Origin: Streptococcus oralis
Lineage (GTDB): Bacteria; Bacillota; Bacilli; Lactobacillales; Streptococcaceae
Length of the DNA stretch: 38,052 bases
Direction of reading: 5' to 3'
Assembly (NCBI RefSeq): GCF_019929345.1
Contig: NZ_JAHZPJ010000017.1
Span: 1 to 38,052 of the forward strand
Positions 24,192-31,324 of this stretch are shown here, in pieces. A program made the translations under genes and the position numbers. Positions within the stretch are counted from its first letter, which is position 1. Every line of letters starts with the position of its first letter. The notes beneath the pieces are model-generated. The model was not told where the DNA came from. It saw only the letters and a list, made by a program, of their open reading frames with translations, and did no database searches.

Positions 24192-24200
24192 TGCTATTCT
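24192..24200 (+). promoter_or_regulatory. Extended -10 promoter for a possibly leaderless transcript
   Basis: TGC directly followed by TATTCT (24195-24200). Normal spacing puts transcription start at about 24207, which is the A of the ATG chosen for the glycosyltransferase. No ribosome site is present in between. Confidence 0.5.
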
Positions 24201-24206
24201 AGACAT

Positions 24207-25475
24207 ATGAGAAAAATCAAAATTGATGTGGTTGTAGTGCCCTTAAGTGGGCATCTCTTCCCAACACTGAATTTACTTGCCCCCTTGTTGAAGGATCCCT
24301 TGTATGAGATTCGATTATTTACAGGGCCGCAACGAAAAACTGTAGCAGAGGAGATGGGATTCCGGGTGATTCTCATTTTAGAAAATTGTGTAGATGAGTT
24401 TGAGCGTGTAGCCAACAATGAAGGTCAATTAAACCTGTTCTCTGCTTATCGACAGTTGTCAGCTAGCCTTGATTTGATCAATGTGGTTTCAGATCAATTA
24501 GTGCAAGAGTGGCAGGAAAATAGACCGGATATTGTGATTGCGGACTTTATAACCCTCTGTGGAGGACTTGTAGCGGAACAGTTGAATATTCCCTGGATTA
24601 CCACAATGGCGACACAGTTTGCCATTGAAACGACAGATGGGCCACCTTGTTTCTTTGGAGGAATGGGCAGTCCAAAGACATCTTTCCAATCTATCCAGCA
24701 ATGGCTAGGAAGAAAAGTGACTCGTTTAGGAAAACGTATCGTAACCTTTTTATTGAGAGAACGATTGAAACGCTATGATTTTAAGCTTTACAATCAGAAA
24801 GGTCAGGAGACCATCTATTCACCCTATTCCATCTTGGGAATTGGGATGAAAGAGTTGGAGCTGAAAAGTGGTTTTCCAGAGCACTATCTTTGGGTGGGAC
24901 CTTTTGGCTCTTCGATTGAGAGGGCAGAAAATTATCCTTTCGATTTGTCTCCTTATGCAGGTTATAAGAAGGTCCTTGTTTCCTGTGGCACTCAGCTAGC
25001 ATGGGCCAAAGACAATCTCCTCTATCAGACACAACAATTGGCAGAAGCACATCCAGATTGCCACTTCTTTGTGACTCTGGGGTTTGGCGGACAAGACTTC
25101 CAATGTGAAGAGCTCATGGACAATGTTTCTGTGGTATCCTATCTTCCCTATAAGGAGTACATTCCTCAGATGGATTATGTGATTCATCATGGTGGTGCAG
25201 GTATTTTTTACCAGTGTATCATCTATGGTAAGCCTGCCTTGATTCTCCCCCATGACTATGATCAGTATGACTATGCAGTTCGTGGATTAGAGGCAGGGAT
25301 TGCCTTGACTGCTAAACGAGAGAATACGGAAGCGATTGGACGCGCCTTTGATGAGTTGTTGGCTAGAGATGACTGGGCAGACTTGAACAAACTTAGTCGT
25401 GCAGCTCAAATCTATCAGCCAACAGAGATTCTGAAGAGCGAAATACATCGGCTCTTAGGGGACAAGGAGAAGTAA
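24207..25475 (+). CDS. GT1-family (MGT/UGT-like) glycosyltransferase, first gene of the biosynthetic cluster
   Basis: About 422 residues with the GT-B fold of family 1 glycosyltransferases. The N-terminal domain opens VVVVPLSGHLFPTLNLLAPL with the usual catalytic His of the S/GH motif. The C-terminal domain has KKVLVSCGTQ and the donor-binding signature HHGGAGIFYQCIIYGKPALI followed by PHDYDQYDYA. Relatives use UDP- or dTDP-sugars to glycosylate small lipophilic acceptors such as macrolides, sterols or carotenoids. There is no signal peptide. The frame is open to an ATG at 24147, but that codon lies just before the fucO terminator stem and lacks a ribosome site; the ATG at 24207 starts the conserved domain directly. 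The next gene starts 3 bp after the stop, so it is probably the tailoring enzyme of the same pathway. Donor and acceptor are unknown. Confidence 0.85.
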   Translation: MRKIKIDVVVVPLSGHLFPTLNLLAPLLKDPLYEIRLFTGPQRKTVAEEMGFRVILILENCVDEFERVANNEGQLNLFSAYRQLSASLDLINVVSDQLVQEWQENRPDIVIADFITLCGGLVAEQLNIPWITTMATQFAIETTDGPPCFFGGMGSPKTSFQSIQQWLGRKVTRLGKRIVTFLLRERLKRYDFKLYNQKGQETIYSPYSILGIGMKELELKSGFPEHYLWVGPFGSSIERAENYPFDLSPYAGYKKVLVSCGTQLAWAKDNLLYQTQQLAEAHPDCHFFVTLGFGGQDFQCEELMDNVSVVSYLPYKEYIPQMDYVIHHGGAGIFYQCIIYGKPALILPHDYDQYDYAVRGLEAGIALTAKRENTEAIGRAFDELLARDDWADLNKLSRAAQIYQPTEILKSEIHRLLGDKEK

Positions 25476-25478
25476 AAA

Positions 25479-26459
25479 ATGAAGAAAGTATTGGTAACAG
25501 GTGCTACGGGCTTTCTAGGCAAGTATGTTGTTGAAGAGCTCAGTCAGCAGGGCTATCAGGTACGCGTTTTTGGACGCAATCGCAAGGTGGGTCAGTCTTT
25601 AGAAAACTCCTCTGTGGCATTTTTTCAGGGAGATTTGACCAAGCAAGAGGACTTGGCTCGGGCTTGTCAGGGGATGGACATGGTTGTGCATGCGGGTGCT
25701 CTTTCTACCGTTTGGGGGCCTTGGGAGGATTTCTACCAGACAAATGTCTTAGGGACCAAGTATGTTCTGGATGCTTGCCGAGAGGCTGGTATTCAGCGTT
25801 TGGTTTATGTGTCCTCGCCTAGCATCTATGCTGCGCCTCGAGATCAGCTAGCTATCAAAGAAAGTGCTGCGCCTCAGGAAAATAATCTGAACAACTACAT
25901 TCGTAGTAAGCTGGCTTCGGAGAAGCTGTTTAAGGATTATCCCGATGTTCCGAGTATTATCTTACGACCTCGTGGGCTTTTTGGGATTGGGGATACCAGT
26001 ATTTTGCCCCGAGTTCTCAAACTCAGTCAGAAGATTGGCATTCCCTTAATAGGGGACGGTCGTCAGCTCATGGATATGACCTGTGTGGAAAATGTCGCTC
26101 TGGCAATTCGTTTGGCACTAGAGACCCCTCAAGCTAGTGGCGAAGTTTATAATATTACCAATGGGGAACCAAGAGCCTTTAAGGATTTGATAGAAGAAAC
26201 CTTGAGAGGGTTGGGCTATCCAATAACATACAGAAAAGTGCCAGCTCCTCTTCTTTCAGTTATTGCTACTAGTTTAGAGTTTCTGTATAAGGTCTTGAAA
26301 CTCAAAGGTGAACCGCCTCTGACACGCTATACCTATTATCTGCTCCGTTATAGTCAGACGCTGGACATCAGCAAGGCGGAGCGAGACTTAGGGTATCGCC
26401 CTCAAATCAGTATTTCGGAAGGGATTGAACAATATGTCCAAGATTATCGAAAGCATTGA
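25479..26459 (+). CDS. NAD(P)-dependent 3-beta-HSD/epimerase-type dehydrogenase, OleD-like
   Basis: 326 residues of the extended SDR superfamily. The cofactor motif GATGFLG is at 8-14, the NAG-equivalent HAGALSTVWG near 71-80, and the active site comprises the Ser of YVSSPSIY (about 110-117) and Y140-IRS-K144. The HAGALSTVWGPWEDFYQTN and VSSPSIYAAP segments recall OleD of the long-chain olefin pathway, which reduces a 2-alkyl-3-ketoacid made by OleA, as well as the 3-beta-hydroxysteroid dehydrogenase branch in general. A sugar epimerase is the alternative, but the neighbours (ketosynthase and adenylating enzyme) favour a ketoacyl substrate. A hydrophobic stretch near residues 265-280 may touch the membrane. 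The ATG follows AAGGAG, 3 bp after the GT gene; its 3' end overlaps the hydrolase gene by 26 bp. Confidence 0.87.
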   Translation: MKKVLVTGATGFLGKYVVEELSQQGYQVRVFGRNRKVGQSLENSSVAFFQGDLTKQEDLARACQGMDMVVHAGALSTVWGPWEDFYQTNVLGTKYVLDACREAGIQRLVYVSSPSIYAAPRDQLAIKESAAPQENNLNNYIRSKLASEKLFKDYPDVPSIILRPRGLFGIGDTSILPRVLKLSQKIGIPLIGDGRQLMDMTCVENVALAIRLALETPQASGEVYNITNGEPRAFKDLIEETLRGLGYPITYRKVPAPLLSVIATSLEFLYKVLKLKGEPPLTRYTYYLLRYSQTLDISKAERDLGYRPQISISEGIEQYVQDYRKH

Positions 26460-27249
26460 TTATTTCCCAGCAGGCTACTGTACCAGCTACACAGGTTTGC
26501 TATTTAAGGGAGTCAAGAATCAAAAGATGATCTTTCCAGCAGGTATTTTTCTTATCAAACACAGGGACAAGGGCTATCTTCTCTATGACACAGGCTATCA
26601 TTACGATATTAAGACCCGGCTTCGCTATGGTTTCTATCGGCTAGGAACGCCCGTTCAAATGACGGAGAAGGACCAAATTTCACGTTTGCTGGAAGCGAAG
26701 GGAATCAAACCAGAAGAAATTAACTATGTTCTTCTATCACACCTACATCCAGATCATCTGGGAGGAGCTAGTTTCTTTCCTCATGCAACCTTTATCTTGA
26801 CAAAAGAAGTATATGAAGTCTACCAAAAACCCAAGTTGAAAGACTTGATTTTCAAGGAGTTTTTACCAGCTTCTTTTGAGAAAAATCTAACTATTATCAG
26901 AGCTGACCAGCAACACCCGGCATTTCCCTACCGTCCGATTTGTGATCTTTTCGGAGATGGTAGTATCCTAGTTGCTTCTGTTGACGGGCATGCTAGGGGG
27001 CAAGCCTGTCTATATTTTCCAGACCTTAATCTCCTCATTGCAGCAGATCTCTGTTGGGGAATTGACCTCTTACCTTATACCAAGCAGATGCACCTGATTC
27101 CTTCCTTGGTTCAGGATAATAAGGCCGACTATATCAGGGGGACAGAGTTTCTGGAGGATGTCTTAAAGGACGGTATTGAGGTAGTTGTTAGCCATGATCC
27201 TGTAGAAAGGATAGAGTCAATCTTACATGAAAAAAATAACCTTTCTTAA
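26434..27249 (+). CDS. Metallo-beta-lactamase-fold hydrolase, lactonase-like
   Basis: 271 residues with a full dinuclear metal site: HLHPDH (about residues 103-108, within SHLHPDHLGG), a third His in VDGHARGQ (about 186), Asp in AADLC (about 204) and a final His in VSHDP (about 253). The order and the length are those of N-acyl-homoserine-lactone lactonases (AttM/AiiA) and PqsE-like thioesterases, which act on lactones or thioesters. No signal peptide. I start it at ATG 26434, behind GGAAGGG, inside the end of the dehydrogenase gene; a TTG three codons earlier is possible. The 3' end overlaps the adenylating-enzyme gene by 23 bp. In this pathway it could open a lactone or release a thioester product; that is inference. 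Confidence 0.87.
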   Translation: MSKIIESIDYFPAGYCTSYTGLLFKGVKNQKMIFPAGIFLIKHRDKGYLLYDTGYHYDIKTRLRYGFYRLGTPVQMTEKDQISRLLEAKGIKPEEINYVLLSHLHPDHLGGASFFPHATFILTKEVYEVYQKPKLKDLIFKEFLPASFEKNLTIIRADQQHPAFPYRPICDLFGDGSILVASVDGHARGQACLYFPDLNLLIAADLCWGIDLLPYTKQMHLIPSLVQDNKADYIRGTEFLEDVLKDGIEVVVSHDPVERIESILHEKNNLS

Positions 27250-28489
27250 AACCTTTATCCAAACTCGATGGCTTCATCATTTCAAATCTCGAGAAGCTTT
27301 AGAAAACTATCAGAAAAAGCAATTAACCAACTATATGGACTTTTTAAAGCGAGAGTCGCCCTACTTTAAAAATGGGGTTCCTAGCGACTTTGACCATATG
27401 GACAAGGCTTTTATGATGGAACATTTCAATGAGCTCAACACCCAAGGAGTGGATCGAGATGAAGCCTTGACCTTGGCTATTGAAAGTGAGAAGACTCGTG
27501 ACTTCACTGAACTTAAAGGGGAAGTGGCCGTCGGTCTGTCTTCGGGGACGTCTGGACATCGGGGGCTCTTTATCACAACAGAGAAAGAGCGAAGTATGTG
27601 GGCTGCGGCTATCTTGGCAAAGATGTTGCCCAAGGGGCAGCTTTTTGGACAACGCATTGCCTTTTTCCTGAGAGCTGATAATGAACTCTATCAGACCATC
27701 AATACGGCGCTCATTCGTCTAGAGTATTTTGATATTTTCAAACATACAGATGAGCATATCGAGCGACTCAACAACTATCAACCAACGATTATTGTGGCAC
27801 CAGCTTCGATGTTGATTGAATTGAGCAAGCGTCTCACGGCTGGAGAGTTAGCTATTCACCCAAAAAAAATCGTTTCGGTGGCAGAAATCTTGGAAGATAG
27901 TGATAGGGAACGGATTGCAGAAGCCTTTTCTCTATCCATTATTGACCAAGTTTATCAGGCGACAGAAGGTTTCCTAGCCTGCACTTGCTCAGCTGGTAAT
28001 CTACATCTCAACGAAGACATTATCTTTGTGGAAAAGCAGTATCTAGACGACCGCCGTTTTTATCCAGTGATTACGGACTTTAAACGAAGCAGTCAGCCTG
28101 TTTATCGCTACCAGCTCAATGATATTTTGGTTGAAAATCCGGAGCCTTGTCCCTGTGGCTCCTACTATACACGGATTGACAAGGTCGAAGGACGTTCTGA
28201 TGATATCTTCTACTTTGAAGGGCAGAATGGGGGGCAGGTAACGATCTATCCAGACTTTATCAGACGTTGCATCCTCTTTGTGGAGAATGTAGGAGATTAC
28301 CAAGTTAAGCAACATTCCGAGAAATTAGTGGAAGTTTGTCTAAGCCAACGAGATGAGGACGTAGAGACAGCAATTTTAGCACAGTTCCAACTCTTGGCCC
28401 AGCAAAAAGAGTTCATAGTTCCTCAAATCCAATTTTCAGATTATCACTGGGATACTAGCCATAAACTCAAACGTATCCAACGTTTATGA
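27227..28489 (+). CDS. F390 synthetase-related / PaaK-like adenylate-forming enzyme
   Basis: 420 residues of the adenylate-forming superfamily, in the shorter PaaK/F390-synthetase-like branch. ATP-binding signatures are SSGTSG (105-110, in VGLSSGTSGHRG), the YQATEG adenine motif around residue 245, YRYQLND, and GRSDD near residue 320; the C-terminus HKLKRIQRL holds a candidate catalytic Lys. A CPCG motif resembles the cysteine cluster common in PaaK-like proteins. Enzymes of this group activate a carboxylic acid as an acyl-adenylate and pass it to CoA or another acceptor; OleC, by contrast, forms beta-lactones. The true substrate is unknown. It overlaps the hydrolase gene by 23 bp, and the ketosynthase gene follows within 15 bp, so translation is coupled throughout. 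Confidence 0.87.
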   Translation: MKKITFLKTFIQTRWLHHFKSREALENYQKKQLTNYMDFLKRESPYFKNGVPSDFDHMDKAFMMEHFNELNTQGVDRDEALTLAIESEKTRDFTELKGEVAVGLSSGTSGHRGLFITTEKERSMWAAAILAKMLPKGQLFGQRIAFFLRADNELYQTINTALIRLEYFDIFKHTDEHIERLNNYQPTIIVAPASMLIELSKRLTAGELAIHPKKIVSVAEILEDSDRERIAEAFSLSIIDQVYQATEGFLACTCSAGNLHLNEDIIFVEKQYLDDRRFYPVITDFKRSSQPVYRYQLNDILVENPEPCPCGSYYTRIDKVEGRSDDIFYFEGQNGGQVTIYPDFIRRCILFVENVGDYQVKQHSEKLVEVCLSQRDEDVETAILAQFQLLAQQKEFIVPQIQFSDYHWDTSHKLKRIQRL

Positions 28490-28503
28490 AAGGAAAAAAG
28501 ACA

Positions 28504-29448
28504 ATGACAGAAGTAAAAAGACATGTAGAAATCGCAGGTTATGGCATTTGCCTTCCAAAGCATACAGTGCAATTTAAAGACCAGACCCGTTATCGTGTAG
28601 TTGAAAATGAAGAAACGCAACTTGACTTGGCAGAAGGAGCTATCCAGCGTGCACTTGAACATGCAAATCTGGATATTAAAGATATCGATTGCCTTGTATC
28701 AGCTAGTGCAGTTGGTGTTCAGCCTATTCCTTGTACGGCTGCCTTGATTCATGAGCGCGTGGCAAAAGGACTCTCAATTCCAGCAATGGACATCAATACA
28801 ACTTGTACCAGCTTTATTTCTGCTCTATCGACTATGTCCCACTTGATTGAGGCGGGCGAATACAATCGTGTCTTGATTGTTTCTAGCGAGGTTGGAAGTT
28901 TAGGGCTAAATCCCAAGCAAAAAGAAAGTTTTGAACTCTTTAGTGATGGGGCAGCAGCCTTTATTTTCCAAAAAAGTCATCAGGAAAAAGGGGTCATTGC
29001 AAGTCTCCAACGTACTTGGTCAGAAGGAGCTCACGATACGGAGATTCGTGGAGGTCTGACTTCTTTTCAACCAAAAGAGTACTCTGAAGCGACTAAGACC
29101 AACTATATGTTTGACATGAAGGGGAAGAAAATCCTCCTCTTGTCTGCTCGTAAAATCCCAGTCATGTTTGAAGAGTTTCAAGAAAAAACACAGCTAGCCT
29201 TGGCAGACGTGGACTATATCATTCCTCACCAAGCAAGTCGTGCTCTTCCTTTGGTCATGGAAAAACTAGGTGTGGCCGAGGATCAGTACCTCAATCTCGT
29301 CACTGACTATGGAAATATGGTGTCAGTCTCTGTACCGTTTGGCTTGGCTTATTCTTTAGATCATGGGCTGGTCAAGGAGGGAGATGTCGTCTACCTTATG
29401 GGAACCGCAGCTGGTATGACAGTCAATATGTTGGCTCTGAAATTGTAA
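28504..29448 (+). CDS. Ketosynthase III (FabH/OleA/PqsD-like condensing enzyme)
   Basis: 314 residues, FabH-sized, with the complete thiolase-fold triad: Cys101 in INTTCTSFISAL, His242 in IIPHQASRALP and Asn271 in DYGNMVSVSVP. It is therefore likely to be active in decarboxylative or head-to-head Claisen condensation. A second copy of housekeeping FabH is unlikely, because streptococcal fabH lies in the fab cluster and the surroundings here are secondary-metabolism-like. The frame also opens at ATG 28486, which overlaps the previous stop (ATGA), but the ATG at 28504 is 9 bases after AAAGGA and is preferred; the difference is six residues. It is the last gene of the cluster. No acyl carrier protein gene is nearby, so it must use CoA thioesters or the cell's fatty-acid ACP. 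Confidence 0.9.
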   Translation: MTEVKRHVEIAGYGICLPKHTVQFKDQTRYRVVENEETQLDLAEGAIQRALEHANLDIKDIDCLVSASAVGVQPIPCTAALIHERVAKGLSIPAMDINTTCTSFISALSTMSHLIEAGEYNRVLIVSSEVGSLGLNPKQKESFELFSDGAAAFIFQKSHQEKGVIASLQRTWSEGAHDTEIRGGLTSFQPKEYSEATKTNYMFDMKGKKILLLSARKIPVMFEEFQEKTQLALADVDYIIPHQASRALPLVMEKLGVAEDQYLNLVTDYGNMVSVSVPFGLAYSLDHGLVKEGDVVYLMGTAAGMTVNMLALKL

Positions 29449-29495
29449 CAATCATCCAAACACGGAACGGTTGGAGCATGAGCAAAGGTAAAAGG

Positions 29496-29525
29496 TTGCT
29501 ATCTACCCCTGAACTGAGGTATACT
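29496..29525 (+). promoter_or_regulatory. Promoter of cls
   Basis: TTGCTA (29496-29501), 18 bp, TATACT (29520-29525). I see no terminator between the ketosynthase gene and this promoter. Confidence 0.6.
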
Positions 29526-29583
29526 AGTAGAAACATTAGTTTATCAATCGGTGAGGGAGAATGATAGAAAAGGAAGGGGATGT

Positions 29584-31116
29584 ATGACAGCTAGAAAAAT
29601 GCAGCTACTCATGTCCAAATATGGTTTTAGTATTACCATCATGTTGGCAGAGTTGTTTATCGTCTTTGGTTTATTTCTCTATCTTGGGCAAATGGCTCCA
29701 ATTATCTGGATTATCCTAGTCATTTTAGTGAGTTTAGCGACTATTGTATCGATTGTCAATCGGTCTATGAATCCTGAGAGTAAGGTAACATGGCTGTTAG
29801 TAGCCTTTGTGCCAGTGTTTGGTCCCTTACTCTATATCATGTTTGGAGAACGCCGTTTATCGAAAAAAGAAATGAAGCAGCTAAAGCAGCTCCAATCAAT
29901 GGTTGATCGAGAGGACAATAGCAGAGCTCTCCGTTTGGAGTTAAAAGAGCAGGACAAGTCGGCTTACGGAGTTATCAAATCACTCCTTAGCATGGATACG
30001 AATGCCGATGTCTATAATCGAACGGATACACAATTTTTTGCATCTGGTGAAAGCATGTGGTATCAGATGCTAGAGGACCTCAAGAAAGCTGAGAAATTTA
30101 TCTTTCTCGAATACTATATCATAGAAGAAGGTTTGATGTGGAATAGTATTTTGGAGATTTTGGAAGAAAAGGCAGCTCAAGGAGTAGAAGTGAAGCTTCT
30201 CTATGATGATATTGGTTGTATGGCAACCTTGCCTGGAGATTATACCATCCAGCTTCGTGGTCGAGGGATTGAAGCCCATAAATTTAACAAGGTGATTCCA
30301 CGCTTAACCGTCGCCTATAACAACCGTGATCACCGTAAAATCATGATTATCGATGGTCAAATTGCCTATACAGGTGGTGTCAATCTGGCCGATGAGTATA
30401 TCAACCATATCGAGCGCTTTGGTTATTGGAAGGATAGTGGTATTCGCCTAGATGGATCGGCAGTTAAGGCTTTTACTAGGCTCTTTTTATCAACTTGGTA
30501 TATCAACCGTGGGGAAATTAGTGACTTTGACCAATACCATCTCGAAAATCAACCCAAAGATGGGATGGGGCTTTGTATCCCTTACAGTAGTGGACCAAAA
30601 CCCATCTACCGAGCTCAGGTAGGAAAAACGGTCTACCAAAATCTTATCAATCAAGCTACAGATTACGTCTACATCACGACTCCCTATCTGATCGCTGACT
30701 ATGATCTAACCGAGAGTATCAAAAATGCAGCATTGAGAGGGGTAGATGTGCGAATTGTTACGCCGTGTATCCCAGATAAGAAGGTTATTCAGTTAGTTAC
30801 TCGAGGAGCCTATCCAGACTTGCTATCTGTGGGAGTTCGCATTTACGAGTACAGTCCCGGATTTCTTCATAGCAAGCAAATGTTTGTCGATGGAGAGGTG
30901 GCTACTGTGGGAACCATCAATTTTGACTATCGTAGTTTGCTCCACCACTATGAAAATGCCGTCTTGCTTTACAGAACGCAGTCTATCATCGATATTGAAA
31001 GGGACTTCGAAGAGATTTTTAAAGTTTCTCAAGAAATTTATCCCCACACAATCAAAACAAGCTGGTATCAAAGCCTGATCAAGGAAATTGTCCAGTTGTT
31101 TGCACCCATGTTATAA
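29584..31116 (+). CDS. cls: Cardiolipin synthase
   Basis: 510 residues, as usual for Cls. Two N-terminal membrane helices (ITIMLAELFIVFGLFLYLG and WIILVILVSLATIVSIV) precede two phospholipase-D-type active sites: HRKIMIIDGQIAYTGGVN and HSKQMFVDGEVATVGTINFD, each with the HxKxxxxD motif. The enzyme condenses two phosphatidylglycerols into cardiolipin at the membrane. A GTG at 29551 is in frame, but the ATG at 29584 follows AGGAAGG by six bases and gives the standard N-terminus. As I recall the pneumococcal order, cls comes soon after the folC-associated lipoprotein gene, so the fucO and cluster genes lie as an insertion between them. Confidence 0.95.
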   Translation: MTARKMQLLMSKYGFSITIMLAELFIVFGLFLYLGQMAPIIWIILVILVSLATIVSIVNRSMNPESKVTWLLVAFVPVFGPLLYIMFGERRLSKKEMKQLKQLQSMVDREDNSRALRLELKEQDKSAYGVIKSLLSMDTNADVYNRTDTQFFASGESMWYQMLEDLKKAEKFIFLEYYIIEEGLMWNSILEILEEKAAQGVEVKLLYDDIGCMATLPGDYTIQLRGRGIEAHKFNKVIPRLTVAYNNRDHRKIMIIDGQIAYTGGVNLADEYINHIERFGYWKDSGIRLDGSAVKAFTRLFLSTWYINRGEISDFDQYHLENQPKDGMGLCIPYSSGPKPIYRAQVGKTVYQNLINQATDYVYITTPYLIADYDLTESIKNAALRGVDVRIVTPCIPDKKVIQLVTRGAYPDLLSVGVRIYEYSPGFLHSKQMFVDGEVATVGTINFDYRSLLHHYENAVLLYRTQSIIDIERDFEEIFKVSQEIYPHTIKTSWYQSLIKEIVQLFAPML

Positions 31117-31147
31117 GAAACAAAATTAAAGGTGTTTGATGTGACCG

Positions 31148-31324
31148 ATGATAGGTCCTAAACTGCTAACGAAGATGCCATCTCAGTTTTCTACGAAACG
31201 TTTGGGAATGACTTTGACTGGCCATTCTATAGGTCGTGATGATTCAAACATTCTATTTGACAAAATGCTTTTAGATTGCTATTATATTTCTAATATTGTT
31301 TTAAAAAGGGGGAGGCTTTTATGA
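31148..31324 (+). pseudogene. Relic of a bacterial sugar-phosphate transferase (priming glycosyltransferase) gene
   Basis: A 58-codon frame in the gap between cls and the vWA gene reads MIGPKLLTKMPSQFS..., then KRLGMTLTG, IGRDD and FDKMLLDCYYISN. The order GP-(R/K)-LL, P, KR, G-x-T, GR, then LDxYYIxN is that of the C-terminal part of undecaprenyl-phosphate sugar transferases (for example the VGPRPLL, GITGLAQVNGR and LDVYYV segments). Spacing between motifs is compressed, and the N-terminal part is missing, so this is a decayed fragment and not a working gene. It ends overlapping the ATG of the next gene. Similarity is by eye only. Confidence 0.5.

Noticed and set aside
24147..24206. Upstream ATG giving the glycosyltransferase 20 extra residues
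   Set aside because: The codon lies just before the fucO terminator stem, has no ribosome site, and the extension would be encoded by the terminator itself.
24207..29448. Granadaene-type (cyl) pigment or aryl-polyene cluster
   Set aside because: There is no acyl carrier protein, dehydratase or ABC exporter, and only one ketosynthase of the FabH type, so the gene set does not match.
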